DNA of 13,995 nucleotides, taken from the NCBI GenBank assembly GCA_913031335.1, contig CAJWGI010000007.1:1-13995 (forward strand), read 5' to 3'. Every line of letters starts with the position of its first letter. Positions within the stretch are counted from its first letter, which is position 1. Positions 7,678-13,995 of the stretch are shown here, piece by piece. The DNA comes from an uncultured Anaerolineales bacterium (GTDB taxonomy: Bacteria; Chloroflexota; Anaerolineae; Anaerolineales; UBA11657). The translations under genes and the position numbers were made by a program. The notes beneath the pieces were generated by a model. That model was not told the origin of the DNA and ran no database searches. It worked only from the letters and a program-made list of their open reading frames with translations.

Positions 7678-9228
7678 ATGCAAGCTGAATTCGTCACCAC
7701 GGAACTGATTGTCGCGGCGCTCTTGCTCATAGCTGCTTTAGTGGCGTGGCTGACGAAATTGGTGCGCTTCCCCTACACGGTCGGGCTGGTGATTGTCGGG
7801 GTGACGATAACCGTGCTGCTGCCGGAAAAACCCGAACTTGCGCCGGAGTTGGCGCGCGAACTTATCCTACTTCTCCTGTTGCCGCCGCTGATTTTCGAAG
7901 CTGCGCTGCATATTGAGTTTTCTGAGTTTCGCGACAACCTGCTGGCCGTGCTGGTGTTCGCAATTCCGGGCGTGCTGCTCACCACGGTGCTAGTGGGCTG
8001 GCTAATGGCCACGGTGACCGGGCTGCCGCTCACCACCATGTTGGTGTTCGGGGCGCTCATTTCGGCCACTGACCCGGTCGCGGTCACCGCTATATTCCGG
8101 GACTTGGGGTTGCCCAAGCGCCTGGGATTGCTGACTGAAGGCGAGAGCTTGCTGAACGACGCCACCGCGATTGTGGTGTTCATGCTGCTGCTGGAGTTCG
8201 CTTTGCATCCCGTGGATTTCAGTCCGGCTCAGGGCGCGGTGGAATTTTTGCGTGTGTCTGGTGTGGGATTGCTGGTGGGGTTTGGGCTGGGGTATGTGGC
8301 TTACCGGCTGATCCGGCAGATTGATGATTATCTGGTGGAAACAGTGCTGAGCGCGGTACTGGCATATGGCTCGTATCTTCTGGCCGAGCAGGTGCACGCC
8401 AGCGGGGTGCTGGCTGTGGTGGCGGCCGGATTGATGATCGGCAACAGTGGGCGGCGCTATGGCATGAGCAACACTACCCGCAATGTGCTCATTCACATCT
8501 GGGAATTCATGGCGTTTTTGGCGAACTCCTGTGTTTTCCTGCTGATTGGCCTGCAGGTTGATCTGGAAAAACTGGCCGACAATCTGTGGCTGCTGCTGGC
8601 TGCCATCGTGGTGACTCTTCTCGCGCGCATGGTCACGGTTTTCGGTTTCAGCCCGTTGCTAAATCTCTTTTCTCGCAATCGCACGCCCGCCTCCTGGCAG
8701 GCCGTAATGGTTTGGGGCGGCCTTCGCGGCGGCATTGCACTGGCACTGGCGCTCACCCTTCCGGCGGCGCTTTCAGGGCACAGTCAGGTGCTGGTGATGA
8801 CCTTTGGCGTGGTGCTGTTTACGCTCGGTGTGCAGGCTACCACCATGCCGATGGTGCTGCGGCGGTTGGGCCTGCTGCGCCGTGGCGCAAACCCGGTGGA
8901 ATACGAGCGGAGGCGGGCGCGCCTGGCGGCCGCACGAGCGGCCGAGCAGTATCTGCAATCGCAATTCAAGCAGGGGTTACTCACGCGCGAAAACTATGAG
9001 GTAGTGCTGCCCCCGCTGCGTGCGGAGATAGAGCAATTCTCTGGCGCGGTGCGCGAAGCGCTCACCATGCTGCCCGACATTCGCGACGATGAGTTGGAAG
9101 CCACTCGGCTTGAAATCCTGGAGACCAAGCGGGATACGCTTAGGGTGCTCCGGCATGACGGTGTGGTGAGCACCGAGGTTTTTCGCGAACTTACGGGTGA
9201 GATTGACGCGCTGATTTCTGGGCGCTAG
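7678..9228 (+). CDS. CPA1 family Na+/H+ antiporter (NhaP type)
   Basis: This inner-membrane secondary antiporter exchanges H+ for Na+ (or K+/Li+). Residues 1-400 are strongly hydrophobic with about 12-13 membrane segments. CPA1 signatures are clear: SATDPVAVTAIF with D132, the ESLLND block with N160-D161 (the ion-binding Asn-Asp pair), and GGLRGGIALALAL with R350. A charged cytosolic tail of about 115 residues (402-516) is helical in character and lacks a recognisable TrkA-C/RCK or cNMP domain. The ATG has no Shine-Dalgarno, but GATAAT ends 8 nt before it, so a leaderless transcript is possible. It follows the permease-Usp gene by 38 nt on the same strand, and co-expression is plausible. Cation preference and transport direction cannot be read from sequence. 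Confidence 0.92.
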   Translation: MQAEFVTTELIVAALLLIAALVAWLTKLVRFPYTVGLVIVGVTITVLLPEKPELAPELARELILLLLLPPLIFEAALHIEFSEFRDNLLAVLVFAIPGVLLTTVLVGWLMATVTGLPLTTMLVFGALISATDPVAVTAIFRDLGLPKRLGLLTEGESLLNDATAIVVFMLLLEFALHPVDFSPAQGAVEFLRVSGVGLLVGFGLGYVAYRLIRQIDDYLVETVLSAVLAYGSYLLAEQVHASGVLAVVAAGLMIGNSGRRYGMSNTTRNVLIHIWEFMAFLANSCVFLLIGLQVDLEKLADNLWLLLAAIVVTLLARMVTVFGFSPLLNLFSRNRTPASWQAVMVWGGLRGGIALALALTLPAALSGHSQVLVMTFGVVLFTLGVQATTMPMVLRRLGLLRRGANPVEYERRRARLAAARAAEQYLQSQFKQGLLTRENYEVVLPPLRAEIEQFSGAVREALTMLPDIRDDELEATRLEILETKRDTLRVLRHDGVVSTEVFRELTGEIDALISGR

Positions 9229-9265
9229 GCCCACATTCTCTCTGCGCGGAGGTTCAATGTGGGTC
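9228..9265. terminator. Inverted repeat at convergent gene ends
   Basis: CCCACATT (9230-9237) and AATGTGGG (9256-9263) form a perfect 8-bp stem, which a G-U and a G-C pair can extend outward. The 18-nt loop contains a nested CTC/GAG pairing. The hairpin touches the last base of the antiporter stop and spans the trpA stop. It could form in RNA from either strand and act as a bidirectional transcript end or 3' stabiliser. No T-tract follows on either side, so it is not a standard intrinsic terminator. Confidence 0.4.
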
Positions 9266-10057
9266 CGTGTCCTTGAGCGCCGCCACCATCTGGCGCGCGA
9301 ACGCGCCGCATGCTTTTACCGGGTCGTTTGCCTCTCCCGCAACGCTGATTAACTTACTGCCCACAATGACGCCGTCGGCTAGCCCGCCGACCTGTTGTGC
9401 CTGCTCCAGCGTGCTGATGCCAAAACCGACCGCTAGCGGATGGCTGACATGGCGGCGTGCGCGAGCCACGAAATCGCTCAGCGCGCTCGGCAGTTCGCTG
9501 CGCGCTCCGGTCACGCCGGTCAGCGACACCAGATAAACGAAACCGCTTGCCTTTTGGGCCACCAGTTTTATGCGCGCCTCGGTGCTGGTGGGCGCGAGCA
9601 GATAGGCGAGTGCGAGCCCGCCCCGCTGGCAATGTTCTTCAAGAGTGGAGGCCTCCTCAGGAGGCAGGTCAGGAATGATGAAGCCGTTTGCCCCGGCGGC
9701 GGCCGCCTCGCGCGCGATGCGGGCCTCGCCGTGCGCGAGGATGGGGTTGTAATAACCCATCAACATCAATGGGATAGCGACGCCGCGCGCGCGCAGTTCT
9801 GCCACGGCTGTCAGGCAGCGCGCCACAGTCATGCCGTTTGCAAGTGCAACTTGGGTGCTGTGCTGGATGGTGGGGCCATCGGCCAGCGGGTCTGAGAATG
9901 GGATGCCGAGTTCCATCAGGTCAGCCCCGGCCGCCGCGCAGGCCTGCACGATTTGCAGCGAGCGCTCGTAATCGGGGTACCCAAGGGTGAAATACGGCAT
10001 GAAGGCCGGGCGGCCCTTGGTGAAGGCGCCGGAAACCAGGTCAACTGGATCTGTCAT
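9254..10057 (-). CDS. trpA: Tryptophan synthase alpha chain
   Basis: TrpA cleaves indole-3-glycerol phosphate to indole and glyceraldehyde 3-phosphate and channels indole to TrpB. The 267-residue TIM barrel is normal length. The catalytic pair falls at E49 (in DLMELGIPFSDP) and D60 (in PLADGPTIQ), the same numbers as in the enteric enzyme. The phosphate-binding end is present as VGFGIST and GVIVGSKL, and the loop-6 region as SLTGVTGARSELP. It is the last gene of the trp operon, starting 30 nt after trpB stops. No clear ribosome site precedes the ATG. A nine-codon frame (ATG at 10083) ends in a TGA overlapping this ATG, which could aid re-initiation. The stop codon sits inside a hairpin shared with the convergent antiporter gene. 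Confidence 0.97.
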   Translation of the reverse strand: MTDPVDLVSGAFTKGRPAFMPYFTLGYPDYERSLQIVQACAAAGADLMELGIPFSDPLADGPTIQHSTQVALANGMTVARCLTAVAELRARGVAIPLMLMGYYNPILAHGEARIAREAAAAGANGFIIPDLPPEEASTLEEHCQRGGLALAYLLAPTSTEARIKLVAQKASGFVYLVSLTGVTGARSELPSALSDFVARARRHVSHPLAVGFGISTLEQAQQVGGLADGVIVGSKLISVAGEANDPVKACGAFARQMVAALKDTDPH

Positions 10058-10087
10058 GGCAGGCCCGGGTCTGCGCGTGACATGAAA

Positions 10088-11287
10088 TCACGCTTCGCGC
10101 AAGGCGCCGAGAACTGTGTCAAGGTCTTTGTCCCCCCGCCCCGAGAGATTAACAATGATAACGCTTTCCGGGCTCATGCGCGCAGCACGTTTTGTTGCCT
10201 CTGCCACGGCGTGGGCCGATTCGAGCGCCGGAATGATACCCTCCTGTTCACAGAGTAATTGAAAGGCGTGTAGCGCTTCGTTGTCCGTGGCGTGGGTATA
10301 AAAGGCGCGTTGCAGTTCGCGCAAACGGGTGTGCTCGGGGCCGACGGCGGCGTAAACCAACCCGGCGCTGACGCTGTGCGTAAGCGCGATCTGGCCGTCA
10401 GCATCCTGCATCACGTAGGTGTAGCACCCATGCAGCACCCCCGGCCGGCCGACATCCTCGTCGGCGAAGCGGGCGGCGTGCTTGCCGCTGGTTATTCCCG
10501 CCCCGGCCGCCTCCACGCCAATTAGTTCGATGCTCTCGTCGGCGATGAATTCATGGAAGATACCAATCGCGTTCGAGCCGCCGCCCACGCACGCAATGAT
10601 TGTCTCCGGCAGCGCCCCCTCAGCCGCCATTATTTGACCGCGCGTCTCGCGCCCGATGGTGGCCTGAAAATCACGCACCATGGTCGGGTACGGATGTGGC
10701 CCCAGCGCTGAGCCGAGCAGATAGTGGGTGTCTTTCACATTGGCGACCCAATCACGGATGGCTTCATTTATGGCATCCTTCAGCGTTTGCGAGCCGCTCT
10801 CCACGACCTGCACTTCCGCGCCCAGCAATTGCATGCGCGCCACGTTGGGTGCCTGCCGCGCCATATCCACAGTGCCCATGTAGACCACGCAGCGCAGCCC
10901 GAGAAGCGCGCAGGCGGTGGCCGTGGCCACACCATGCTGCCCGGCCCCGGTCTCGGCCACAATGCGGCCCTTGCCCATGCGGCGGGCCAGCAGCGCCTGC
11001 CCGAGTGCGTTGTTGATTTTGTGCGCGCCGGAGTGCGCCAGATCCTCTCGCTTCAGGTATATCCTCGCGCCGCCACAATGCGCCGTCAGACGGGCGGCCA
11101 AGCTGAGCGGTGTCGGCCGGCCGACGTATGTGATGAGCAGCTGCTGCAGCTCACCCTGGAATGCGGATTCGTCGCGGGCGCTGATGTAGGCGCGCTCGAG
11201 TTCCGCGAGCGCCGGCATGAGCACCTCGGGTACGAACTGGCCGCCATAAGCGCCGAATTTCCCTGGCAATGTAGTTGTGGCGTTCAT
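10088..11287 (-). CDS. trpB: Tryptophan synthase beta chain
   Basis: TrpB condenses indole with L-serine using PLP. Starting at the ATG at 11287 gives 399 residues, the usual TrpB1 length; the longer frame from 11362 would run back into trpCF. GGAGGTGAT directly precedes this ATG. Key residues: PLP lysine K90 (HSGAHK), catalytic E112 (AETGAGQHG), phosphate loop GGGSN (236-240) and S382 (LSGRGDKD), which faces the pyridine nitrogen. [13 protein letters not shown] and [12 protein letters not shown] are also typical. Two strongly conserved positions are altered: [13 protein letters not shown] has Val311 where SAGLD carries Asp (D305 of Salmonella TrpB), and [11 protein letters not shown] has Ala where Asn is usual. 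The trpCF stop lies 1 nt upstream of the start, so the two are probably translationally coupled. Confidence 0.95.
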   Translation of the reverse strand: MNATTTLPGKFGAYGGQFVPEVLMPALAELERAYISARDESAFQGELQQLLITYVGRPTPLSLAARLTAHCGGARIYLKREDLAHSGAHKINNALGQALLARRMGKGRIVAETGAGQHGVATATACALLGLRCVVYMGTVDMARQAPNVARMQLLGAEVQVVESGSQTLKDAINEAIRDWVANVKDTHYLLGSALGPHPYPTMVRDFQATIGRETRGQIMAAEGALPETIIACVGGGSNAIGIFHEFIADESIELIGVEAAGAGITSGKHAARFADEDVGRPGVLHGCYTYVMQDADGQIALTHSVSAGLVYAAVGPEHTRLRELQRAFYTHATDNEALHAFQLLCEQEGIIPALESAHAVAEATKRAARMSPESVIIVNLSGRGDKDLDTVLGALREA

Positions 11288-11296
11288 ATCACCTCC
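11288..11296 (-). promoter_or_regulatory. Shine-Dalgarno that decides the trpB start
   Basis: GGAGGTGAT on the minus strand abuts the ATG at 11287, with 4 nt between GGAGG and ATG. It covers the trpCF stop codon. The site selects this ATG over the upstream one at 11362, which lacks such a motif and would add 25 residues not typical of TrpB. Confidence 0.8.
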
Positions 11297-12827
11297 GACC
11301 CAATATCGGTTTCTGCAATTCTGATGATTTGCGTTCAGCAATTGCAAGCGCAATGGACACAAATGCCATCATTCTGCGCGCGTCCTTAATGCCCGGCGCG
11401 CGCTCGACACCGGAGGCCACATCCACCCCCCACGGCTTCACGCGTGTGATGGCTTGCGCCACGTTTTCGGGCGTCAGCCCGCCGGCCAGAAGCACATCAT
11501 ATCGGTGCGCGATTCCGGCTGCCGCTGTCCAGTCACACGTGTGGCCAGTGCCGCCGTATTGGCCGGGAACGTGCGCGTCGAGAAGAAATGCCGGTGCCCG
11601 CTGGTCGCTATCGGACGGTCGGAAAGTGGGGCGTGGATTTGTGCCGAGACGATAAGTCTTGTAGGCGCAGTCGCCAAGTTGCAGCAGCAGTGCGTCGGGT
11701 TCGTCGCCCGAAAGTTGCGCTAAGTCAAGTTTGTGCGTGGCCATCGCGCGGCGGATGGCAGCAGCGTTCTCGTTTACGAACACGCCTACCAGCATCGGTG
11801 GAGTCGGCAGTGCGCGCAGCGCGCGCACTATCGCGCGCGCGCGCTCAAAGCTCAGAAAACGCGGGCTACGCGGGTAGAAATTTAGGCCGATGTGCGTTGC
11901 CCTGAGCTCAGCGGCGAGCAGCGCTTCTTCGGGCGATGTGACGCCGCAGATCTTAATGTTCACGGAACTTTCTCGTTTGGCGACGGGCGGCGAAGGACGG
12001 CTAACAAAAGCTGCGGTTGTCGTTGGTTGTTGGTCGTTCGTCCTTTGAGTAAACTCGCGCACGCGGGCGGCCGTGTCCACTGCGGTGACCAAGCTTTCGC
12101 CAATAAGCATCGCGTCCACGCGCAATTGCGCCAAGCGCTGCACATCTTCCAGTGTGTGGATGCCGCTTTCGGCCACCATAATCACGGTGGCGGGGATGTG
12201 CGGTCGCAGCGTTGCGGTTACATGGAGGTTGGTTTCGAAGGTGTGCAAATCACGATTGTTAACCCCGATGATGTCGGCGTGGGCCGAAAGCGCCGCATCG
12301 AGTTCAGTGCGGGTGTGCACCTCCACCAGGGCGGCCAATCGCAGCTCGGCTGCCGCCGCCAGCAGGTGCGCAAGTTGCCCGGGCGGCAGCATGGCCACAA
12401 TCAGCAGCGCTGCGCTGGCGCCGGCGGCGCGTGCCTGCAGCAGCTGGTAGCGGTCGAAGATGAAATCTTTGCGCAGCAGGGGCTTGCCCAGTTCCAGCGT
12501 GGCTACAGCGCGCAAATGGCGCAGCGAACCACCGAAATAGTGTTCGTCCGTCAGCACGGAGATCGCAGCCGCACCGTTGCCGGCATAAGCTTGCGCCAAA
12601 AGCAGCGGGTCGAAATCGGCGGACAGCAAGCCTTTGCTCGGAGAGCGTTGCTTCACTTCGGCAATCAACCTTGGCGCGAGGCTGGCCGGGTCCCTCAGAG
12701 CAGCGGCGAAATCGGGCACCGGCGCGGCAGCGGCTGCGTGCCGCTCCAACTCCGCGGTCGGCAGCGACCGCCGCGCGGTTGCCACCTCTTCACGCTTGCG
12801 CGCGAGGATTTTATCCAGAATGCTCAT
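11289..12827 (-). CDS. trpCF: Indole-3-glycerol phosphate synthase / phosphoribosylanthranilate isomerase fusion
   Basis: This 512-residue bifunctional enzyme carries out two consecutive steps, in the TrpC-TrpF order also found in E. coli. The TrpC half (1-260) shows E57 and K59 in [12 protein letters not shown], the catalytic lysine K120 in LLRKDF, E169 in LVEVHT, N190-N191 in GVNNRDL and ESGI (220-223). The TrpF half (289-500) begins [13 protein letters not shown] with catalytic C294, and has general acid D417 in [14 protein letters not shown], then [10 protein letters not shown] and VDVASGVE. The usual QLHG motif reads QLSG. A 28-residue polar Gln/Thr/Ser/Pro linker (about 261-288) joins the halves and contains a heptad DNA repeat. 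Val289, encoded by GTG, stands where a free TrpF would start. The start codon overlaps the trpD stop as ATGA; no ribosome site is visible. Confidence 0.95.
   Translation of the reverse strand: MSILDKILARKREEVATARRSLPTAELERHAAAAAPVPDFAAALRDPASLAPRLIAEVKQRSPSKGLLSADFDPLLLAQAYAGNGAAAISVLTDEHYFGGSLRHLRAVATLELGKPLLRKDFIFDRYQLLQARAAGASAALLIVAMLPPGQLAHLLAAAAELRLAALVEVHTRTELDAALSAHADIIGVNNRDLHTFETNLHVTATLRPHIPATVIMVAESGIHTLEDVQRLAQLRVDAMLIGESLVTAVDTAARVREFTQRTNDQQPTTTAAFVSRPSPPVAKRESSVNIKICGVTSPEEALLAAELRATHIGLNFYPRSPRFLSFERARAIVRALRALPTPPMLVGVFVNENAAAIRRAMATHKLDLAQLSGDEPDALLLQLGDCAYKTYRLGTNPRPTFRPSDSDQRAPAFLLDAHVPGQYGGTGHTCDWTAAAGIAHRYDVLLAGGLTPENVAQAITRVKPWGVDVASGVERAPGIKDARRMMAFVSIALAIAERKSSELQKPILGRR
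12014..12041. repeat. Degenerate heptanucleotide tandem repeat (about CGTTGGT x4)
   Basis: Read on the + strand, four consecutive 7-mers (CGGTTGT, CGTTGGT, TGTTGGT, CGTTCGT) match a CGTTGGT consensus at 5-7 of 7 positions. The array lies in the codons of the TrpC-TrpF linker. A 7-bp period is not a multiple of three, so the pattern belongs to the DNA and not to a repeated peptide. It may be a short heptad repeat of non-coding origin caught in the gene fusion. With only four imperfect copies, chance cannot be excluded. Confidence 0.5.
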
Positions 12828-13855
12828 TGATGCGCCGATAGCTGCTGGCTGCTGTCGACGAGCGCCTCCAGTTTCTTCAGGGCTGTGCCACTCTCCAGCG
12901 CGGCACGCGCCTCCTGCAGCGCTGTGCGCATGTCGCCGTTTTCGGTGGCAATGGTCGCAGCCGCGTTCAGCAGCACTGTGTCTTTGCGCACGCCGCCCAT
13001 TTTTCCTCCCAGTACGCCGCGCATTAATTCCAGGTTCTCTTCGGCGGAGCCGCCTGTCATCCGCTCCTGGTTGCTGTTGCCGAGGCCCAGCTCTTCTGGA
13101 TGCAAATCGAAGGAATGCACGCTGCCATCGGGCTGCAGCTGGCTGACGCGGTTCGGGCCGGTGGTGGTGAGTTCGTCCAGCCCGTCGTGACTGTGGATGA
13201 CCATGGCCGCCTTGCTGCCCAACTCGCCCAGCACGCGCGCCAGCGGCTCGGTCAGCGCCGGGTCATAAACTCCGGTCAACTGGTGAGTGGCGCCGGCCGG
13301 GTTAGTGAGCGGCCCGAGGATGTTGAAGATGGTGCGCTGTTTCAATTCGCGCCGCGGTCCGATTGCGTGCTTCATGGCGGGATGGAAGCGGGGCGCGAAC
13401 ATGAAACCGATGCCGATTGTGTCGATGCAGGTGGCGACCTGTTCAGGGGTCAGGTCCATTGATACGCCGGCCGCTTCCAACACATCCGCGCTTCCGCACT
13501 TGCTGCTGGCAGCCCGATTGCCATGTTTGGCCACCCTGCGTCCGGTTGCTGCGATTACAAAGGCCGCGGTGGTGGATATGTTGAAACTGTGCGACCCATC
13601 GCCACCGGTGCCGACGATATCCAGCAGCGGCGCGATGGAATCTGCAGGCGTCACCCTAACGGCGTGGGCGCGCATCGCGCGCGTGCTGCCGGTGATTTCG
13701 TCCACAGTTTCGCCTTTCATGCGCAGCGCGACCAGATAAGCGCCTATCTGCGCCGGGGTGGCATCGCCCGACATGATCTGGTTCATCACCGCTTCGGCTT
13801 CGGCCTGAGTCAGGCTCTCATGATTCAGCAGTTTGAGAAGCGTGTCTGTCAGCAT
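12824..13855 (-). CDS. trpD: Anthranilate phosphoribosyltransferase
   Basis: TrpD transfers phosphoribose from PRPP to anthranilate, giving phosphoribosylanthranilate. The 343-residue length is standard. The PRPP/Mg site is intact: GTGGDG (82-87) with the following [23 protein letters not shown] (110-128) holding the anthranilate and phosphate contacts, and the DGLDE motif for metal binding. [14 protein letters not shown] is also diagnostic. A strong ribosome site (AAGGAGG, 5 nt spacing) precedes the ATG, lying within the 3' end of trpG, whose stop overlaps this gene by 7 nt. The 3' end overlaps trpCF by 4 nt. Glutamine amidotransferase is a separate gene here, not fused to TrpD. Confidence 0.97.
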   Translation of the reverse strand: MLTDTLLKLLNHESLTQAEAEAVMNQIMSGDATPAQIGAYLVALRMKGETVDEITGSTRAMRAHAVRVTPADSIAPLLDIVGTGGDGSHSFNISTTAAFVIAATGRRVAKHGNRAASSKCGSADVLEAAGVSMDLTPEQVATCIDTIGIGFMFAPRFHPAMKHAIGPRRELKQRTIFNILGPLTNPAGATHQLTGVYDPALTEPLARVLGELGSKAAMVIHSHDGLDELTTTGPNRVSQLQPDGSVHSFDLHPEELGLGNSNQERMTGGSAEENLELMRGVLGGKMGGVRKDTVLLNAAATIATENGDMRTALQEARAALESGTALKKLEALVDSSQQLSAHQ

Positions 13856-13995
13856 GTCGTCCTCCTTGACGGGTTTCCGTTGTCGTTTCCGAGTGAAAGA
13901 AAATTGCGCAGCAACGTTTTGCCACCCTCGGTGAGAATGCTTTCCGGATGGAATTGCACGCCGTAGATCGGGTACCGGCGGTGGCGCATTGCCAT
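13849..13995 (-). CDS. trpG: Anthranilate synthase glutamine amidotransferase component, C-terminal end (partial)
   Basis: Only the last 48 residues lie in the window; the frame is open to the right edge. The phrase [15 protein letters not shown] holds the His and Glu (HPE) of the class I amidotransferase catalytic triad, followed by a short C-terminal helix (LLRNFL). This component hydrolyses glutamine and supplies ammonia to TrpE. The operon position directly before trpD makes TrpG, rather than the folate paralogue PabA, the likely identity, though some bacteria use one protein for both. The stop codon overlaps the trpD start region by 7 nt, which suggests translational coupling. ATG triplets at the edge are internal codons, not the true start. 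Confidence 0.88.
   Translation of the reverse strand: MAMRHRRYPIYGVQFHPESILTEGGKTLLRNFLSLGNDNGNPSRRTTC
13861..13867 (-). promoter_or_regulatory. Strong Shine-Dalgarno of trpD
   Basis: AAGGAGG on the minus strand ends 5 nt before the trpD ATG. It fixes the trpD start and lies inside the trpG reading frame, so trpD can be initiated by ribosomes finishing trpG. Confidence 0.85.

Noticed and set aside
1799..9228. The five + strand genes as one new functional system or defence island
   Set aside because: Products are common metabolic and transport proteins; no shared domain, no mobile or defence signatures, and the gaps allow separate promoters.
11288..11362. Upstream ATG at 11362 as the trpB start
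   Set aside because: It would overlap trpCF by about 70 nt, lacks a ribosome site, and adds residues unlike TrpB; the ATG at 11287 has GGAGGTGAT.
11832..11844. GC dinucleotide runs (also near 7510 and 9785) as Z-DNA or regulatory repeats
   Set aside because: They are within coding frames rich in Ala/Arg codons and are expected at this base composition.

Overview
This 14 kb window looks like a bacterial chromosome with moderately high GC and tightly packed genes. I find no rRNA, tRNA, CRISPR array, insertion sequence, phage gene or origin. The first protein carries a long Ala/Thr/Pro/Ser-rich extracellular linker, a style common in Chloroflexota (Anaerolineae-type) surface proteins. That is my best guess at the lineage, but it is an inference from protein style and gene content only.

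Layout: five genes on the + strand face a tryptophan operon on the - strand. They converge at about 9.23-9.25 kb, where a perfect 8-bp inverted repeat spans the junction. From the left: (1) the 3' part of a protein with tandem ComEA-like helix-hairpin-helix (HhH) units, one membrane segment, a low-complexity linker and a C-terminal concanavalin/LamG-like domain; (2) an FAD-dependent glycerol-3-phosphate dehydrogenase (glpD type); (3) a cytoplasmic GH13 alpha-glucosidase; (4) an APC-family amino acid permease fused to two universal-stress-protein (Usp) domains; (5) a CPA1 (NhaP-type) Na+/H+ antiporter with a long cytosolic tail. From the right edge leftward, on the - strand: trpG (C-terminal end only), trpD, a trpC-trpF fusion, trpB and trpA. 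These are spaced by overlaps of 7 and 4 nt, then gaps of 1 and 30 nt, as expected for a translationally coupled operon. trpE is not in the window.

The trp block carries chorismate-derived anthranilate to tryptophan: TrpG supplies ammonia for anthranilate synthase, TrpD adds phosphoribose, the TrpF half isomerises PRA, the TrpC half makes indole-3-glycerol phosphate, and TrpA/TrpB finish the pathway. The + strand genes are a loose set for carbon entry (glycerol-3-phosphate, alpha-glucosides) and for amino-acid and cation transport. Nothing shows that they form one pathway.

I see no convincing new multi-gene system. The points most worth a second look are: a TrpB lacking the conserved Asp of its SAGLD motif; a heptad-repeat linker joining TrpC to TrpF beside a vestigial GTG start; the HhH/TM/lectin-like protein; and the permease-Usp fusion, which has one intact and one degenerate nucleotide motif and a change of GC content near the domain junction. 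No stretch longer than 300 bases lacks a gene; the largest gap (1662-1798) holds nothing I can support.
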